Positions 1-12,098 of a DNA stretch of 64,000 nucleotides are shown piece by piece. This DNA comes from Microglena sp. YARC (taxonomy: Eukaryota > Chlorophyta > Chlorophyceae > Chlamydomonadales > Chlamydomonadaceae). The stretch covers positions 16,254,043-16,318,042 of the forward strand of contig CM039467.1 of NCBI GenBank assembly GCA_022414725.1, in the 5' to 3' direction. The position numbers were made by a program, and so were the translations under genes. Numbering within the stretch: position 1 is the first letter of the stretch; each line of letters opens with the position of its first letter. Below the pieces are notes generated by a model. It saw nothing but the letters and a program-made list of their open reading frames with translations. It did no database searches and had not been told where the DNA came from.

Positions 1-3000
1 TGGACCATAGGCCGGATCATGCGCTAGTATTCCATTGTCAGCGAATGGCTGCGACCAAATATACCTTCCAAACGCAGGAACGCTCTTATTCTCTTGTCAT
101 GGATTGGATAGACTTTGTGCACCAGCTTGCCTCTGCTAGCGTCATTGAGAGTCCTTCCGCCATCGTGGGAAGTAACCCCCCCCCGTCATTCCTCCATCTT
201 CTCTTCCTTTCCTCCCCTGCCCGTCTGTCCGCCTCCCTCCCGTCTGTCGTAGATGACTGTTGACGTGCAGACTCAAGTCGGCGACTTCAGCCTGGACATC
301 GGTTTTGTTTGAGAGATACCCCTCTTCGTTCTGCTCCGTCCTTGACGTTCGCCTAACCTTCTCCGGCTTTTGAGCTTCTTTGCCTGCATACCGGAGGTTT
401 GCAAGCCGACCAAAGCTTCCCTGCTGATGTCTACGTCGTCTTTGCCCCCCTTGCTCGCCCAGCCGACGCGTCGGCTCCTGGCAGAGCTTGCGCTTCTAGT
501 GGCTCTGTTGCTACCTTCTGGAGAAATTTTCTTAAAACGATCCCAAACTGCCGGATTCCCGCACTGCCGTAGGATTCGCCAGAGGAGGACGACCCTACGC
601 CGTCTGGACCTGGAGATCTAGTCAAGTGTCAGGAAGCAGGGCACGGCCTATGGTCAGCACCACTACGGGTCTGCTCTCCCTTCTTTACCCCCCCAACCGG
701 TGAGTCCGAGCACTTAGAGGGGGGGACTGAGAGACTTGATTCATTCTGACGGCCGGATATTAGGACCTTTACATGCCTCGGCTCTGCTCTTCGCATCCTA
801 GCATAAATGTTCGAAATTCTGCCCCTTGCGATTTGCGATTTCTGCCATTGGTGCGGTATTTTCTGCACCAGGTGTGACTTGCTGCACGTCAGTCTCATCT
901 CCTTTTTCCCATACTCAATCTTCACCGCATTCGACCTAACGCTTCCCACCTTCCTGTGATCCCAGGTCTCGCAGCGCCGGACTTCGCCATGCTACAGCGC
1001 AGTGGACGCCGTTCCTGGCCCTAGTCCAGCGGCCCTTTGAGTCTTGAGTTCAAGATGTTTGAGTTTTCTGATAGGATTATTAGGAATTTTAGTTAAGGTT
1101 ATTAGAGGCCATGGCTTGATCTCGATTAGTAATGGCATTGCATCAGTTGTTGATTGGATGGACACTGCTCAGCATTGTGCTAGTGTTTATCGTTTGCAAT
1201 CGCGTGTTCATTCTAGGAGGAACAAGACTCCTTCGGAGCTTTTCTTTGGTGCACCTGATGTGTCGTTTGTTGCGTTTGTGGGTGCCCTTGCTATGTAATC
1301 TTAGTATGGGTCAGTCACCAACAAGCTAGTTAGAAAGCATTATTTGGTTAGACTGGTTGTTTCATTCACCTGTGAGTAAGTTATTATTACTTTTTGGGAT
1401 TCCAATGTTTGCGCCAGGTTAGTAGCCAGAGTGAGTGATGTACTCTCCTATCTCCAGTCTTTCAGTTCTTAAACTGTCTTCCTGGGGTTCCTTCCCTTTA
1501 GTATGGGTCCCCTCCCAACCCTGCTATGCATTCCCTCCCTGTCATTTTAAACCATGGGTGAATATTTTATGTGTTACCGTTAATTCCCCTACGCCCTTTA
1601 CAACCCAATTGTGTTGGCTGGGCCTGGCTGGATGTATCATGTTGCCATTCTAGACCAGGGCCATGATCTTCCTATTGGTGTGTGACAGTTTGTAGGCGGG
1701 GGTCTCCCGGGAGGTTGATATTCCAACTATAATCTTTAGCCGAATTCTCATGGGGGTCGCCAGCCCTCCTCTGTGCCACGTTTTAGCGGTAAGCTTTTAG
1801 TATTTAGACAGCGCCTCGATATAGTGTACCACTGGATCAGGTCCATTGACTAATAGTCGGCCAACCTCCCGACCCACCTCGGATGCGCTCCACGGGTTGT
1901 CGATTAATCCCGAACGCCCTCTCTGTTCGCTCCCTGGTTGGAACTTCGGGTCTTCCATATCTCAAAGCCATCGTATGAATGTAGCCGTTGCCGACGTGGT
2001 ACAGTGTCGATGATCTTGACCACTCCTGGCTAGGCGTTGATACCCGTAGTCGAGCTGGAGATCGTTGGTGCTCGACAACGTGCCACACCCAGGAAATTCA
2101 TTGTTTTATTAGGTGCTGCTTCGGTTCTCATACGTAGGTTAACTGGCCTATGTGTACATATGCCCTATTTCGCTCAGCACCCTCCTGACTACTTATAGGG
2201 TAGTAGGTTCTAGATTTGGTGCGAGCAGCTGTTTTGTACGACCTTTGTTTAGCGGTGCGCTTCAGCTGTCGTTTGCTTGGGTTTTGGACTTGGTGGAAGT
2301 GTGGTACTTAATTCAGACCAGCCTATAGCGTCTTGATGGTTCTGACTGCTAGTTCCATAGGGCAGATTTCGTCGTTTTTTGGGCGAAAGGACGTAGCTCA
2401 TCATAGATAGCTATTCTTTTTTACTCCACACTGTTTTTTAAGATCACCAAGCCCCTATTGTGTTGATTGGAAAACTTTTTGTGAGTGTAGTAGTTGTTAT
2501 CCCTTCGAATTTCTACTGTGAAATGTGGCCTGGGTAATTTGCAGTTGTACTTTGCAGATGTACGCCGCTCAAGCCTCTTTTGCTTTTTTCCGAGTTGTAT
2601 TTCAAGCGCCCTTTCAGTCCATCCTTTGCATAAAATTCTTTTGAAGTCCTTTTTATGCGTTTTATATTTTTTTCAGAGTGGCGATAAAGGTTTTATGTTA
2701 CTATGGTTGTACATCTACCCCTTTCTATTGTTCATTGAACTGTGTTTTCCTTTGTTGGTTACAAGTTTCTTTGAAAATTCAACTGTGCATCCTTTTGGAT
2801 TTTTCACGTTACTGCACTTGTGGTAGGGCGCTTGGTGTGTCTTGAGTGCATGATTCTTTGCGGTCGATACCCACCCTCTTAGAATGTTTTTCTTAGTTGC
2901 CGTAGCTGGGGATTATGATAATTAACTTTCATAAATCTTTCTTACTCTCCATTCCTCTGATGAGAAACCATCATCTTTGTTTTTTCATCCAACCTAGTCA

Positions 3001-3498
3001 TGAATTCTATCAAGAATAGTTTTTAAGATAGTGGATTTTTCCATCCGACTTTTTTTTTTTTTTTTTTTCCATCGTAGTTCTTTTCCTCTTGCTGCGTCCT
3101 TTAGGCTTCAATCTTCGTGTGCTCTCTCACACGATATTTCAATCCGTATTCTTTTTTGTACTCATTGATTTGTCGTTACGTTCCTATTCCCGGATCGGTT
3201 TCTATACCGTCCCACTTTGATACTCCACGATTTTTTAAGTCTTTAGGTAGTTCTTCGGTCTTTTTCATCACCGTTTGTTCCCCTTCCCTTTCGGTATTAG
3301 AATTTGATTTCTGTTTGGATATCCTCCCTTGTGACTTCTGGTTTGGTGCCTACTATTTGGCCACTGAATCACGTTTATTTGCGCTTACCATGGATGTTAC
3401 CATTTCCATTTTGTCTCAGCTCCAGTCCGGTTTACCCCAAGTTTTTGCTGCTTACATCTTCGGCTATACTACAGTTGCGTTTTTTGCTCATCCTTTCT
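1..3498 (+). mobile_element. Degenerate Ty1/copia remnant (element A), internal region
   Basis: This is an old copy of the copia family seen better preserved at 3,499-10,486 and 25,151-32,187. By eye, 20-260 matches the leader and gag start of the copy near 12,100. 1,050-1,660 is a decayed integrase C-terminal region, comparable to 7,230-7,520. 1,740-1,880 matches the linker before reverse transcriptase. A short stretch near 2,447 resembles the end of RNase H, and 3,180-3,400 matches the 3' untranslated region with the phrase CCTATTCCCGGATCGG. Most of gag and the reverse transcriptase are deleted or unrecognisable. No reading frame here encodes a usable protein, and the open frames at 2,494-3,545 lie in T-rich untranslated sequence. 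The family and orientation are clear; the internal boundaries are not. Confidence 0.7.
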
Positions 3499-3845
3499 CA
3501 TCAGGCATGTTAGCCGTGCTCTCTACGCGTTTTATGACTTGGTGACTACTATTGTACCCCTTTTAGAACTATCGGCGCTCTACTTCCCTGAAAGCGCCTA
3601 ACGCTTCACCGGTGGACTGATCATCTTGAGATGGACTCAGTGGCAGCTTTCCTTCACCTACGTCTCTCCGGTCTGATCTGTAATCCCATGTTAGGTCCTG
3701 TCTACCGCCTCCTTTCACCACAGTGCCCCTTTATTGGTCTCCTTGTGTCTGTAACGTTATCCTTGTCTCCGTGTATAGATTGGTGCGTCCGTGTTTCGCC
3801 TGCTTTAATCTACTAGTCACTCTACGGAGTGATTCAAGCTGCATA
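3499..3845 (+). repeat. Copia LTR (between remnant A and element B)
   Basis: About 347 bp match the LTR of this copia family. It opens with a degenerate TCAGGCATG, contains the family words CGCGTTTTATGACTTGGTGAC and AGAACTATCGG, carries a TATA-like GTGTATAGATTGG near its end, and closes with GCTGCATA where other copies have GCTGATA. It follows the 3' untranslated region of remnant A and precedes the leader of element B. It could therefore serve as 3' LTR of one and 5' LTR of the other, a tandem arrangement formed by LTR recombination. Confidence 0.75.
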
Positions 3846-3984
3846 GGTCATGGGCTCCTCATCACTACCACTCGCTTGATAATGCAAAACTTCGCGAGGG
3901 CCCTCCTGCCGGCTGTGAAACTTACCAAACTTATATGCGTGTTTCAGGTGCTCGGGGATCCGCAGTGTCATTGAGGCATATGGA

Positions 3985-6055
3985 TGCGACCGAATCCTCC
4001 CAACGGGGGTGAGTTCCTCTAGATTGGCTAGACGACTGCGCGCCCAGCGGCCTCTGCTGCCGGAGAGGAGGGGTCCTTTCCGCCATCAAGGAAGTAACCC
4101 CCCCCCGGATCAATCCTCCAACTTTACGGTTCCTTCTCCTCAATGTTCCGGACGGCCTTTCCTCTGATGTTGAGGAATGTCCTGATGAAGCTGTGTTGTG
4201 TACAGACACAGATCATCCGTTGTGCATCAGACCCGCAGCCTCCTTTCGTCCCTTTCAATGTATGATTGAAGACTACTCTACTACTACTGATGATGAGGAG
4301 GACTTGAAGAGTGCTACGAGTGCTGACTTCGGTGGGTGAACCCCATCTGCTGCTGCCCACTCGTGTCTTTTGAGACTTCCGCTGTTTCGCCGGTGTATGA
4401 GCCTCCTGATCAGGCAGATGCCATAATCGACGAGCTTTCGCCTGTGTATCAGCCTCAGCCTTCGTCGGCGCCTCCTTGACGGCTGTTCCCCCGGCTTACC
4501 GGAGGTGGCTAAGCCCACTTTCTTGAAGGGCTTTGCTTCTTTTTCTTCTGCATCTGCCCCCATGGAGCGTGGCCTCCCTGCTACCACACTCGCTCTCGCG
4601 AGGGGCTGCCTGTTTCCTCTGCACGCACCTCTGCTGCTGGTGCCCACCAAGTCCCTGGAACCCCCTCCGCCTCCGCGGCTGGAGCTGCCTCCTGCCCCTG
4701 GCCCTCCTCCTATGCTGCCATACGCGGTCTTGCGCATCTTGGGAGCATCTGCTCACTGGCGGATCTCCTCCGACTTTGAACCCTTCGGACTACCGCCTGA
4801 TCAACATGGATCGACGGGATGGTGAGTCCTTGAACCGCTCTTTGTACGGTCGGATGGATATGCAGGCTACAATGGCAAATGTTAGTGTGAAGCTGAGGCA
4901 ATCGCCGAGTGATGGCTGTCTCTGAGCTTTGGTACCAGGTGTCGTTCTTTTTCTTGCGTCCAGTACATTCTGGGATTCTGTATCCCCCAGATCATGGTGT
5001 TCCTTTGTGTACGAGGCGTAGTGATCACGAGAAGCTTGTTATCAGTTTTGTGCGAGTGCCTGTCCCTCTGTGTCCTGTTAGCCCAGATTTCGAGCTGCTT
5101 ATGAGTGTTGCGAGGTCCATTCCTGTGATTAGGAAACATAGACGACCAGCGCGCTCTTTGACGCTGGTCTTGCTGCGGAGTATTTCATGGACATTCGTAG
5201 GTCCTTGGCTCCTGTCCCTTCTGCGATTGGAGCTGGGTCTAATACCCTCATTCATGGTGAGTCTCGGTTTGATCCTGCACTGTTGGGTTCAGTGCACTGC
5301 CTCTCGAACGTCAGGAGTTCATGTGTTTAACTATGATGCTCGCGAACATGGAGGACGATATGTCAAGGTATACCAGGACTTTGCCACCCCTCGGGATATC
5401 CTTTTGGATATCCGGAAGACGCAGTCTGATGCCCTTGCCTCTAGAGTCCCTCTCATGCGTATCGAACTTCATAATGCGCACATGGGCCCTTCTGACCGTG
5501 TCGATGATTTCTTTCGCATGGTTCGCAGTCTGTGCACTGACCTCCGCAGTGCTGGACATCCTGTCACTCAGCGCCACGCCATGGAAACCATTGTGAATGG
5601 GATCCGTTTGATCCGATTTGAATCGCTGCGGATCCAGTACGGTATGATGTTGGCTAACAGACAGACTGTAGATTACTGGTCTTGTCTGGAGGCATATCGG
5701 TCTCTCGACATTTTGAACATTGCTCTCCCCAGGTCCGACTCCAGGCATCCTGGTTGGTCCCGGGACGCTCCCAGGTTCCTGCCAATGCTGCGTTTCAGCA
5801 TGGGCAGGGATCTGGTTCTCAGGGTTCTGGTTCCAACAAGCGACGTCTGGATTGCACTTGGGGCCCATGCGTCAGCAAGACGACCCACTCGGAGGATCGC
5901 TGTTTTACGAAGCATCCGCACCTGCGTAAGACCAAGCCTGGTGCACCGGTTACCAATCCGGTGCCCATGGCCTTGCCCTTCCAGGTGTGCTTACTCCGCG
6001 GCAGCTGGCCTCCTTGCAGGCTCAGATTGATGGGTATGCTTTGGACAAGAAATAG
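3985..6055 (+). pseudogene. gag: Copia gag, frameshifted (element B)
   Basis: This is a relic of the nucleocapsid precursor that packages retrotransposon RNA. The N-terminal half is proline-rich and broken by several frameshifts. The best preserved part is 5,340-5,760, with the family words VYQDFATPRDIL and TVDYWSCLEAYRSLD. Near 5,850 is a variant zinc knuckle spaced C-x4-C-x5-H-x4-C (CTWGPCVSKTTHSEDRC). The frame closes at a TAG at 6,053-6,055, and the protease lies in the +1 frame just beyond. The nested young element keeps the same stop and the same spacing of cysteines. The start is inferred from alignment to that element and is uncertain. Confidence 0.75.
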
Positions 6056-9000
6056 GAGGTACGCTCTGTCCTTTTCTCTTGCACTGCGAAATTTTTCAAA
6101 TGTCTGCAGCCCGAGCCTGTCTGAGGGTGTCTGGCATGTTGATTCTGGAGCTGGGATGTCAATCACAGGTGATATGTCTTTGTTCACTGTGTTTCATGCT
6201 TCTGAGACTGGGCCAGCGAGTTAAATTTGGTGATGGTGTGGTTCAACGGTCTGTGGTCAGGGTTCTATTGTGTTAGGTAGTGATTGGTTACCAACACCAA
6301 TCACTTTAACCAATGTTCTCTACATCCCACACTGTCCGGTGAACCTCATGTCAGTAAATGCTGCTTGCCCATTGCTCACAACTGCAAGATTTCTTTTGAT
6401 AGTCTTAGTTGTACTGCCACACACAGGGCTCTTCTGTTCTGTGGTCTTTCCCTGCCTCCAGTGATGGTGTGTACAAGTTTGCATGTAGGCCTTGTCACAC
6501 CCCTCGTGGCCGTTTGTATGGTGCTGAAGATTATCCAGCTTTTGCTCTTTGATGTTGATGAGGATGGTGGAGTTGTGATCCCTACCACTCCTGAATGGTT
6601 GTGGCATAGGCGGCTGGGTCACCCTGGCTATGATGCCATGCACAACCTTGTAAGGAAGGGTTTTGGTTCAGAACTTACCCCTCACTCTCCAACAGGTGCA
6701 AAGACTGTCTAAGATCCCATGTGATGCTTGTCAGAAGGCAAAGGGAAAACGTATCCCTTTTCCTAAAGAAAGCAAAACTAGGATCCGTGCCCCATTACAA
6801 CGCCTTTCACTTGGACATCATGGGGCCATTTAATATTAGGGGCTTGCGTGGGGAGTTTTTATGTTCTGTGTCTCACTGACCAATACTCTGGCTATGCTGA
6901 GGTCTTGTGCTTGAGAACCAGGGATGAAGCTCCCTTAGCAGTTCAAACTACCATCCTCAGATGGATGACTCAGCTGCATGGATTTGTTTTCAAGTGTCTT
7001 AGGTCTGACAGGGCTAAGGAATTTATAGTGAAGTGGTTCGAGGATTGGTAGAATCGGTTGGTGCTGTGCATGAATTGTCCATGGCTTACACTGCTCAGCA
7101 GAATGCGACTGTGGGAACGGTACAATGGGGTCCTTCAGAACGTAGCTAGGAGCATTCACTTTGGAGTCTAAGCTCACTAAGTCCTTCTGGCCCTATGCCT
7201 TCCTCGCCGCGTGTTACCTACGCAACCGGCTGCCTAATCAGGGTGACAAGACTCCTTATGAGTTGTTCTTTGGGGTTCTACCTGATGTATCGTTATTGCG
7301 CGTGTTCGGGTGCCCATGCTATGTTACCTTAGTGAATGGGAAGAAGTCGCAATAAGCTTGACGAAGGCTTATCTGGTAGACTGGTTGGGTATTCTCTGGT
7401 GAGTAAGGGTTATTTTGTTTGGTTCCGAAGTTTGCGCCAGGTGGTAGAGAGTCGTGATGTGCTCTTCTATGAACAGTTTAGCTATAACTGTATCCCTGGG
7501 CTCTTTCCCTATGATGGATCTCAGTATTTTTCTCGCACCCCTGCCGCTATCATCGGTAAAGGGCTTGATACTACTGACAATGTCCTGGGCCCTTTACCAA
7601 CCCCGATTGTTGACCGCTTTACTGGTCATGGATGACGATGTGTCCCAGGCCAGGTAATGATGGTGCTGTATCGCGTGCGGCGGCATTGGGCCAGGGGGAG
7701 TCTGATGTCCTTCAAGCTCTAATTTATTCGAATCTCAGGGGTCGCCGGGCCTTCCTCTGCGCCACGTTTCGTCGGTGAAGTCGTAGGATTAGGACAGCCT
7801 CGGGTCATAGTGGAACCTAGTACAGGTCCACTGCCCACTAGTCGCCACCCCCGTCCACCTATTCGGATAGCTCGCGGGAGTTGTTGATCACTTCACCCCC
7901 TGCTATACCTGGTGGTTTATACCGGACCAGGCATTGCGACGATGTGGCCGTCACAGATGATGTGAGTGATGACCTCGAACACTGGTCCGGGTCAGATACT
8001 GCGTATGGCTGGGGTGTTCCAGTGTACCCAGGCTTCGACGATTTAGAGGCAAAGGAGGCCGGCCTTGTTCAACCACGCATGAGTGCTGCGCTGGGGGCTT
8101 TATTACCGGTTACTGCTGATACTGCTGATATCCCCGCTGCCCATGTACAAGTACACTGCTTGTACGTGGGGGCTTTTATTTCTACCTCTACTGAACTCTC
8201 TTATAAAGCTGCAATGTTACCTACCAACCCTGACAGAGATCTCTGGCTGCAGGCTATGAAGGATGAGATGGCCTCCCTCCATGCTCATGGCACTTGGGTC
8301 CTCACTCCACAGCCTCCTAGGCAGAGGATTCTATCTGGCAGATGGTTATTTGTCAAGAAACATGGGGCTGATGGTTCTTTGCGTTTTAAAGCTCGTTTTG
8401 TAGTTCGTGGTTTTCTGCAACGTCCTGGGCTGGACTACCATGATGTATATGCCCCCGTCTCCTCTAAAGCAGGTCTTCGTGTGCTCCTTGCTGCCATCAC
8501 TCATAGGAAGATGTTTGTGAGGCAGCTGGACATCAAGACTGCATTCTTGAATGCCAAGCTGGAACCTGGTCTGGACCTGTTCTGTTACCAGCCTGAGGGC
8601 TTTCATGAACTTGGTCCTGACAATGTTCCCCTTGTGTGCAAGCTGATTAAATCTCTTTATGGTTTGAAGCAGGCACCCAGGGCTTGGAGCAAAGATGTAA
8701 AGCAGGTTTTGGTTTGCCCACGGTTTTACCATGTGCAAAGCTGAACCTGCTCTGTATTTCAGGAGGGATTCTACTGGTGGGTGGAGCTATGTCCTGACCT
8801 ATGTGGATGACTTTATCTGTGCTTTTAGTGAGCTGCATAGGTATGCCTTGCTGATCAAGGCTATGGAAGCAGCTGGGTGGGAAGTCAAGGAAATGGGTGT
8901 ACCTGTCCAGTTCCTTTCATTGGACATGACTTGTACACTTGATTCTGACGGCAGGTGTGTTAAGATCGACCTCTCCAGCACTCCTACATTGTTGAGCTGG

Positions 9001-9766
9001 TGGAGCAGTTTGGTCTCACTGCTGCTACCAAGCCCAAGTTTTCAGTTCCCATGTCCAAGTGCACTGTCACTGATCCTCCTGGAGAACCTCTGGCCTCTAA
9101 TAGCCAGTACCTCTCTCTTGTGGGGGCTTTGCTGTACCTGCGCTACCTGCACAAGGCCTGATATTTCTTTTGCTGTGAGCTACCTGTCCAGGTTTTCTGC
9201 TCAACCCACTGCCCCCCTGTGGGCTGCAGCAAGCGCTTGCTTTTGTATTTGAGAGAACATTCCCATCTGGACTCACTTACACTCACAGCCCTGGTTTCTC
9301 TTTTACTGTCTTTAATGACTCATCCTTTGCTGATGATGGGTCTGACAGGAGATCTCAGACTGGCTATGCTGTGCTTGCTGGAGGCTGCCTTGTGAACTGG
9401 ATGAGCAAAAGGCAACCCACTGTTGCTGTTAGCTCCAGTGAGGCTGAGTATCAGGCCCTGTCTCAGACTGCCAGGAGGTGCAATGGTTGAAAAAGTTGAG
9501 AATTGATCTAGGGCTGCCTTGTGACCTGTCACCATTCAGGGTGACAACTTGGGGTCCTTGAGCTGGCCAATGACTGTCAGCTGCTCCCTCGCAACAAGCA
9601 CATTGATGTCATCCATCACTATATCCAGGAGCTGGTGGAGGATGGCCAGGTGGATGTTGCCTATGTTAACACTAAGGACAACTGTGCTGACCCCTTCACC
9701 AAGCCCCTTGATCCTATGGTGTTCTGGCGTTTCATTCGCATGTTTGGAATGACTGCTTCTCCTTAA
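6056..9766 (+). pseudogene. pol: Copia pol: protease, integrase, RT, RNase H (element B)
   Basis: Domains appear in copia order but in shifting frames. The protease motif DSGAGMS is near 6,140. The integrase zinc-finger region WLWHRR..LGHPGYDA is near 6,600, and a decayed DDE core follows at 6,800-7,300. Reverse transcriptase covers 8,180-9,200 with DIKTAFLNAK near 8,530 and the YVDD catalytic motif near 8,800. RNase H covers 9,310-9,766 with SSSEAEYQ near 9,435. The longest open stretch is 7,881-8,744. The many one-base indels and in-frame stops make it non-functional as it stands. It ends at a TAA at 9,764-9,766. Confidence 0.85.
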
Positions 9767-10162
9767 ACCAATTTTTTTGGTTACATGTATTCTAGAATTT
9801 TGGTTACATGTATTCTGGAATTTTTGGTTACATTTTTAAGGTTTCTTTGGTTACATTTAGAGTTTCTTTAAGTTATCATTGATTGGCATTAGGTTCCTAT
9901 TCCCGGATCGGTTTTTCTATACCGTTGTTACCCGACTTTGATATTTAGTTGTCCTCTTATATCCACTTGGAAATTTTGTTCTTTGCCTTGCTTCATACCT
10001 TCCCTTACACCCTTCGGGTTTCATTTGAAGTTTCTCTCGATTTTTTTTTTCCGGAGTTCTTTGATTTTTTTTTTTTTTTTTTAATTTGTTACATATAGTT
10101 CTATGTCACCAGTGCCATAGGTGGAGTAGTACTATTGTATGTCACCTGTGACATAGGTGGAG

Positions 10163-10486
10163 TATCAGCATGTATAGCGGTGCTCTCACGCGTTTTATGA
10201 CTTGGTGACTACTTATGTACTCCCTTAGAACTATCGGCTCTCCTGAGCCAGCTTCCCGTGGGACTGAGTCATCTTGAGATGACTCAGTGGCAGCTTCCTG
10301 TCACCTACGTCTCCGGTTTGATCTGTACCCTGTTAGGTTCCTGTCTACCGCCTCCTTTCACCACAGGTGCCCCTTTATGGGTCTCCTGTGTCTGTAACGT
10401 TATCCTTGTCTCCGTGTATAGATTGGTGCGTCTGTTCCGCTGCTTTAATCTACTGTCCACTCTACCGGAGTGATTTCAAGCTGATA
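10163..10486 (+). repeat. Copia 3' LTR (element B)
   Basis: This 324-bp LTR starts TATCAGCATG and ends GCTGATA. It contains the TATA-like GTGTATAGATTGG also found in the other copies. The family consensus start is TGTCAGCATG; here the second base has changed. It lies directly downstream of the purine tract ATAGGTGGAG. Confidence 0.85.
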
Positions 10487-10940
10487 CTTTCTCATCCTTT
10501 TATTTTAGACAAGGCTTTCTTCTGGTTTCCTGCCTTTCCGCCGTTCCTTAATAATTTTTGTTTGCTACCAGTTTATGGTTCTATGTCCCCAGTGCCATAG
10601 GTGGAGTACTAGTATTGTATGTCACCTGCGTCATAGGTGGAGTATCAGCATGAATAGCGGTGCTCTCGCTTGTTTTATGTCTTGGTGACTCCTTGTGTAC
10701 TCCCTTAGAACTATCGGTCCTGACAGTACTATGTCAGCTTCCTGTTGACTGCGTCATCGGTTCTTCTGACACGCGCTGTCTAGCCTGTACCCTGATCAGG
10801 TTCCAGGCTACCGCCCCCTTTCCTCCACTGGTGCCCCTTAATGGGTCTCCTGTGCTTGTAACTTATTCTCGTCTCCGCATTTATAGATTGGCGTGCTGCA
10901 CACACAAAGTCCACTCTCCGGAGTGTTATCCAAGCTGATA
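10487..10940 (+). mobile_element. Copia fragment C: 3' UTR and LTR only
   Basis: 10,487-10,642 repeats the end of the copia 3' untranslated region, including the doubled purine-tract segment. 10,643-10,940 is a shortened LTR (298 bp) starting TATCAGCATG and ending GCTGATA. No internal coding region is present. It looks like the remainder of a third element lost by recombination with element B. It ends exactly where the ATTAC microsatellite begins. Confidence 0.8.
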
Positions 10941-11090
10941 ATTACATTACATTACATTACATTACATTACATTACATTACATTACATTACATTACATTAC
11001 ATTACATTACATTACATTACATTACATTACATTACATTACATTACATTACATTACATTACATTACATTACATTACATTACATTACATTAC
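10941..11090 (+). repeat. (ATTAC)30 microsatellite
   Basis: The pentamer ATTAC is repeated exactly 30 times over 150 bp without interruption. Read on the minus strand it is (GTAAT)n and directly follows a sequence that looks like the 3' end of a non-LTR retrotransposon, so it is most likely that element's 3' tail rather than an independent microsatellite. It is not a known telomere repeat. Confidence 0.95.
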
Positions 11091-11480
11091 ATGTTAAAGT
11101 CTACTTGACACCGCGAGGGTGCATGGGACTCTGTGCTTTAAACAAAAAGAAAAAGCACCCACAAAGCAAAAAACCCCATTACATCAGGTGTGTGTCGAGG
11201 ACAAACAAACCAAACTCCCAACCACCGTTTTGGTGGCGTAGGTATTAAACCTCCTAGAGCAGGACCCAGATCTCAACCACTTACAGTGGCGGAGGTAAGA
11301 AGCTAACAAATGAGAAGTCACAAGAAGAAAAAAAGGGATAATAAATTACGGTTCTACTAAGCAGTCCAGGACTTCCTGTCTTGCTCTTCTAAAAGTAGAA
11401 AGATAGTCGGCTAGGTTGCTCCAGAAAGTCTTAGTGCCATTTCCATTCATAAAGGTTCTGAATGTGGAATCGCAGAATTC
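11091..11480 (-). mobile_element. Non-LTR (LINE) retrotransposon 3' end, 5'-truncated
   Basis: On the minus strand a short reading frame ending ...FRRARQEVLDCLVEP then stop (about 11,470 to 11,350) is followed by about 260 bp without a gene. That stretch ends CGCGGTGTCAAGTAGACTTTA and then the GTAAT pentamer tail at 10,941-11,090. A 5'-truncated coding end, a 3' UTR and a short-repeat tail are the standard anatomy of a LINE insertion. No reverse transcriptase motif is included in the retained part, so the clade cannot be named. Confidence 0.55.
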
Positions 11481-11604
11481 CACATTCCATACGGTTAAGT
11501 CGGTATCCTCATGGACTTAGCCGACTATCTTTCTACTTGTAGAAGAGCAAGACAGGAAGCCCTGGACTGCTTAGTGGCACCGTAATTTATTATCCCTTTT
11601 TTTC
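11327..11604. repeat. Inverted repeat made of two LINE 3' fragments
   Basis: Arm 11,327-11,415 and arm 11,513-11,604 are reverse complements over about 90 bp with a handful of mismatches; both contain TAGAAGAGCAAGACAGGAAG or its complement. The right arm reads on the plus strand as a second, slightly diverged copy of the LINE coding end (DLADYLSTCRRARQEA). The spacer contains a small perfect hairpin with arms GAATGTGGAA and TTCCACATTC. The arms differ by substitutions, so they are more likely two related copies than one 5'-inverted insertion. Confidence 0.75.
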
Positions 11605-11987
11605 TGTCAGCATGAATTGCGGTGCTCTCACGCGTTTTATGACTTGGTGACTACTTATGTACTTCCTTAGAACTATCGGCCCAGACAGTGTTTCTGTCTG
11701 TACTGTGTCAGCTTCCCGTAGACTGTGTCATCCTTCATGACACGGTGACAGCTTCCTGTTGACTGCGTCATCGGTCTCTCACTGACACACTCTGTATAGC
11801 CGGTGCCTGGCTTAAGTTTCCTGACTTAGGGTCTAGTCAGGTTACAGGCATCCGCCTCTCCCACCGCTGGTGTTCTTTGGCGTCCGCCTGTCCTTGTAAC
11901 GCTATTCTTGTCTCCGTGTATAGATTGGCGCGTCTGTCTCCGCTGCATACATCTCTCTCCACTCTTCGAAGTGCTTTCTAGCTGATA
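11605..11987 (+). repeat. Copia 5' LTR (element D)
   Basis: This 383-bp LTR runs from TGTCAGCATGAATTGCGG to GCTGATA, with the TATA-like GTGTATAGATTGG about 70 bp before its end. It is the plus-strand copy most similar to the LTRs of the young element. The termini TG...TA are unusual, since most LTRs end in CA. Confidence 0.9.
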
Positions 11988-12098
11988 GGTTACGGGCTTA
12001 TTACTTCTACCACTGCTTTACAATGCAAACTTCCGCGTGGGCCTCCTGCCGGCTTCGAGAAACTTACCCCACAGAATGGTATTTCCTGGTCGCGCGGT

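Larger units (their letters stand above)
3499..10486 (+). mobile_element. Ty1/copia retrotransposon, decayed full-length (element B)
   Basis: This is a complete copia layout: 5' LTR (3,499-3,845), leader, gag (to 6,055), protease-integrase-RT-RNase H (to 9,766), 3' untranslated region and 3' LTR (10,163-10,486). Domain order with integrase before reverse transcriptase identifies Ty1/copia rather than Ty3/gypsy. The untranslated region 9,767-10,162 holds poly-T runs and two copies of an ATAGGTGGAG purine tract, the second abutting the 3' LTR. Frameshifts and stops are frequent and the LTRs differ by indels, so the copy is old. It is the same family as the nested element at 25,151-32,187. Confidence 0.88.

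Noticed and set aside
2494..3545. Hydrophobic open frames in the T-rich part of remnant A
   Set aside because: Poly-T codons give Phe/Leu runs that mimic membrane segments; the region aligns to the copia 3' untranslated region and LTR.
10941..11090. Telomere-like repeat
   Set aside because: ATTAC/GTAAT is not a known telomere unit and the tract sits at the end of a LINE fragment in internal sequence.
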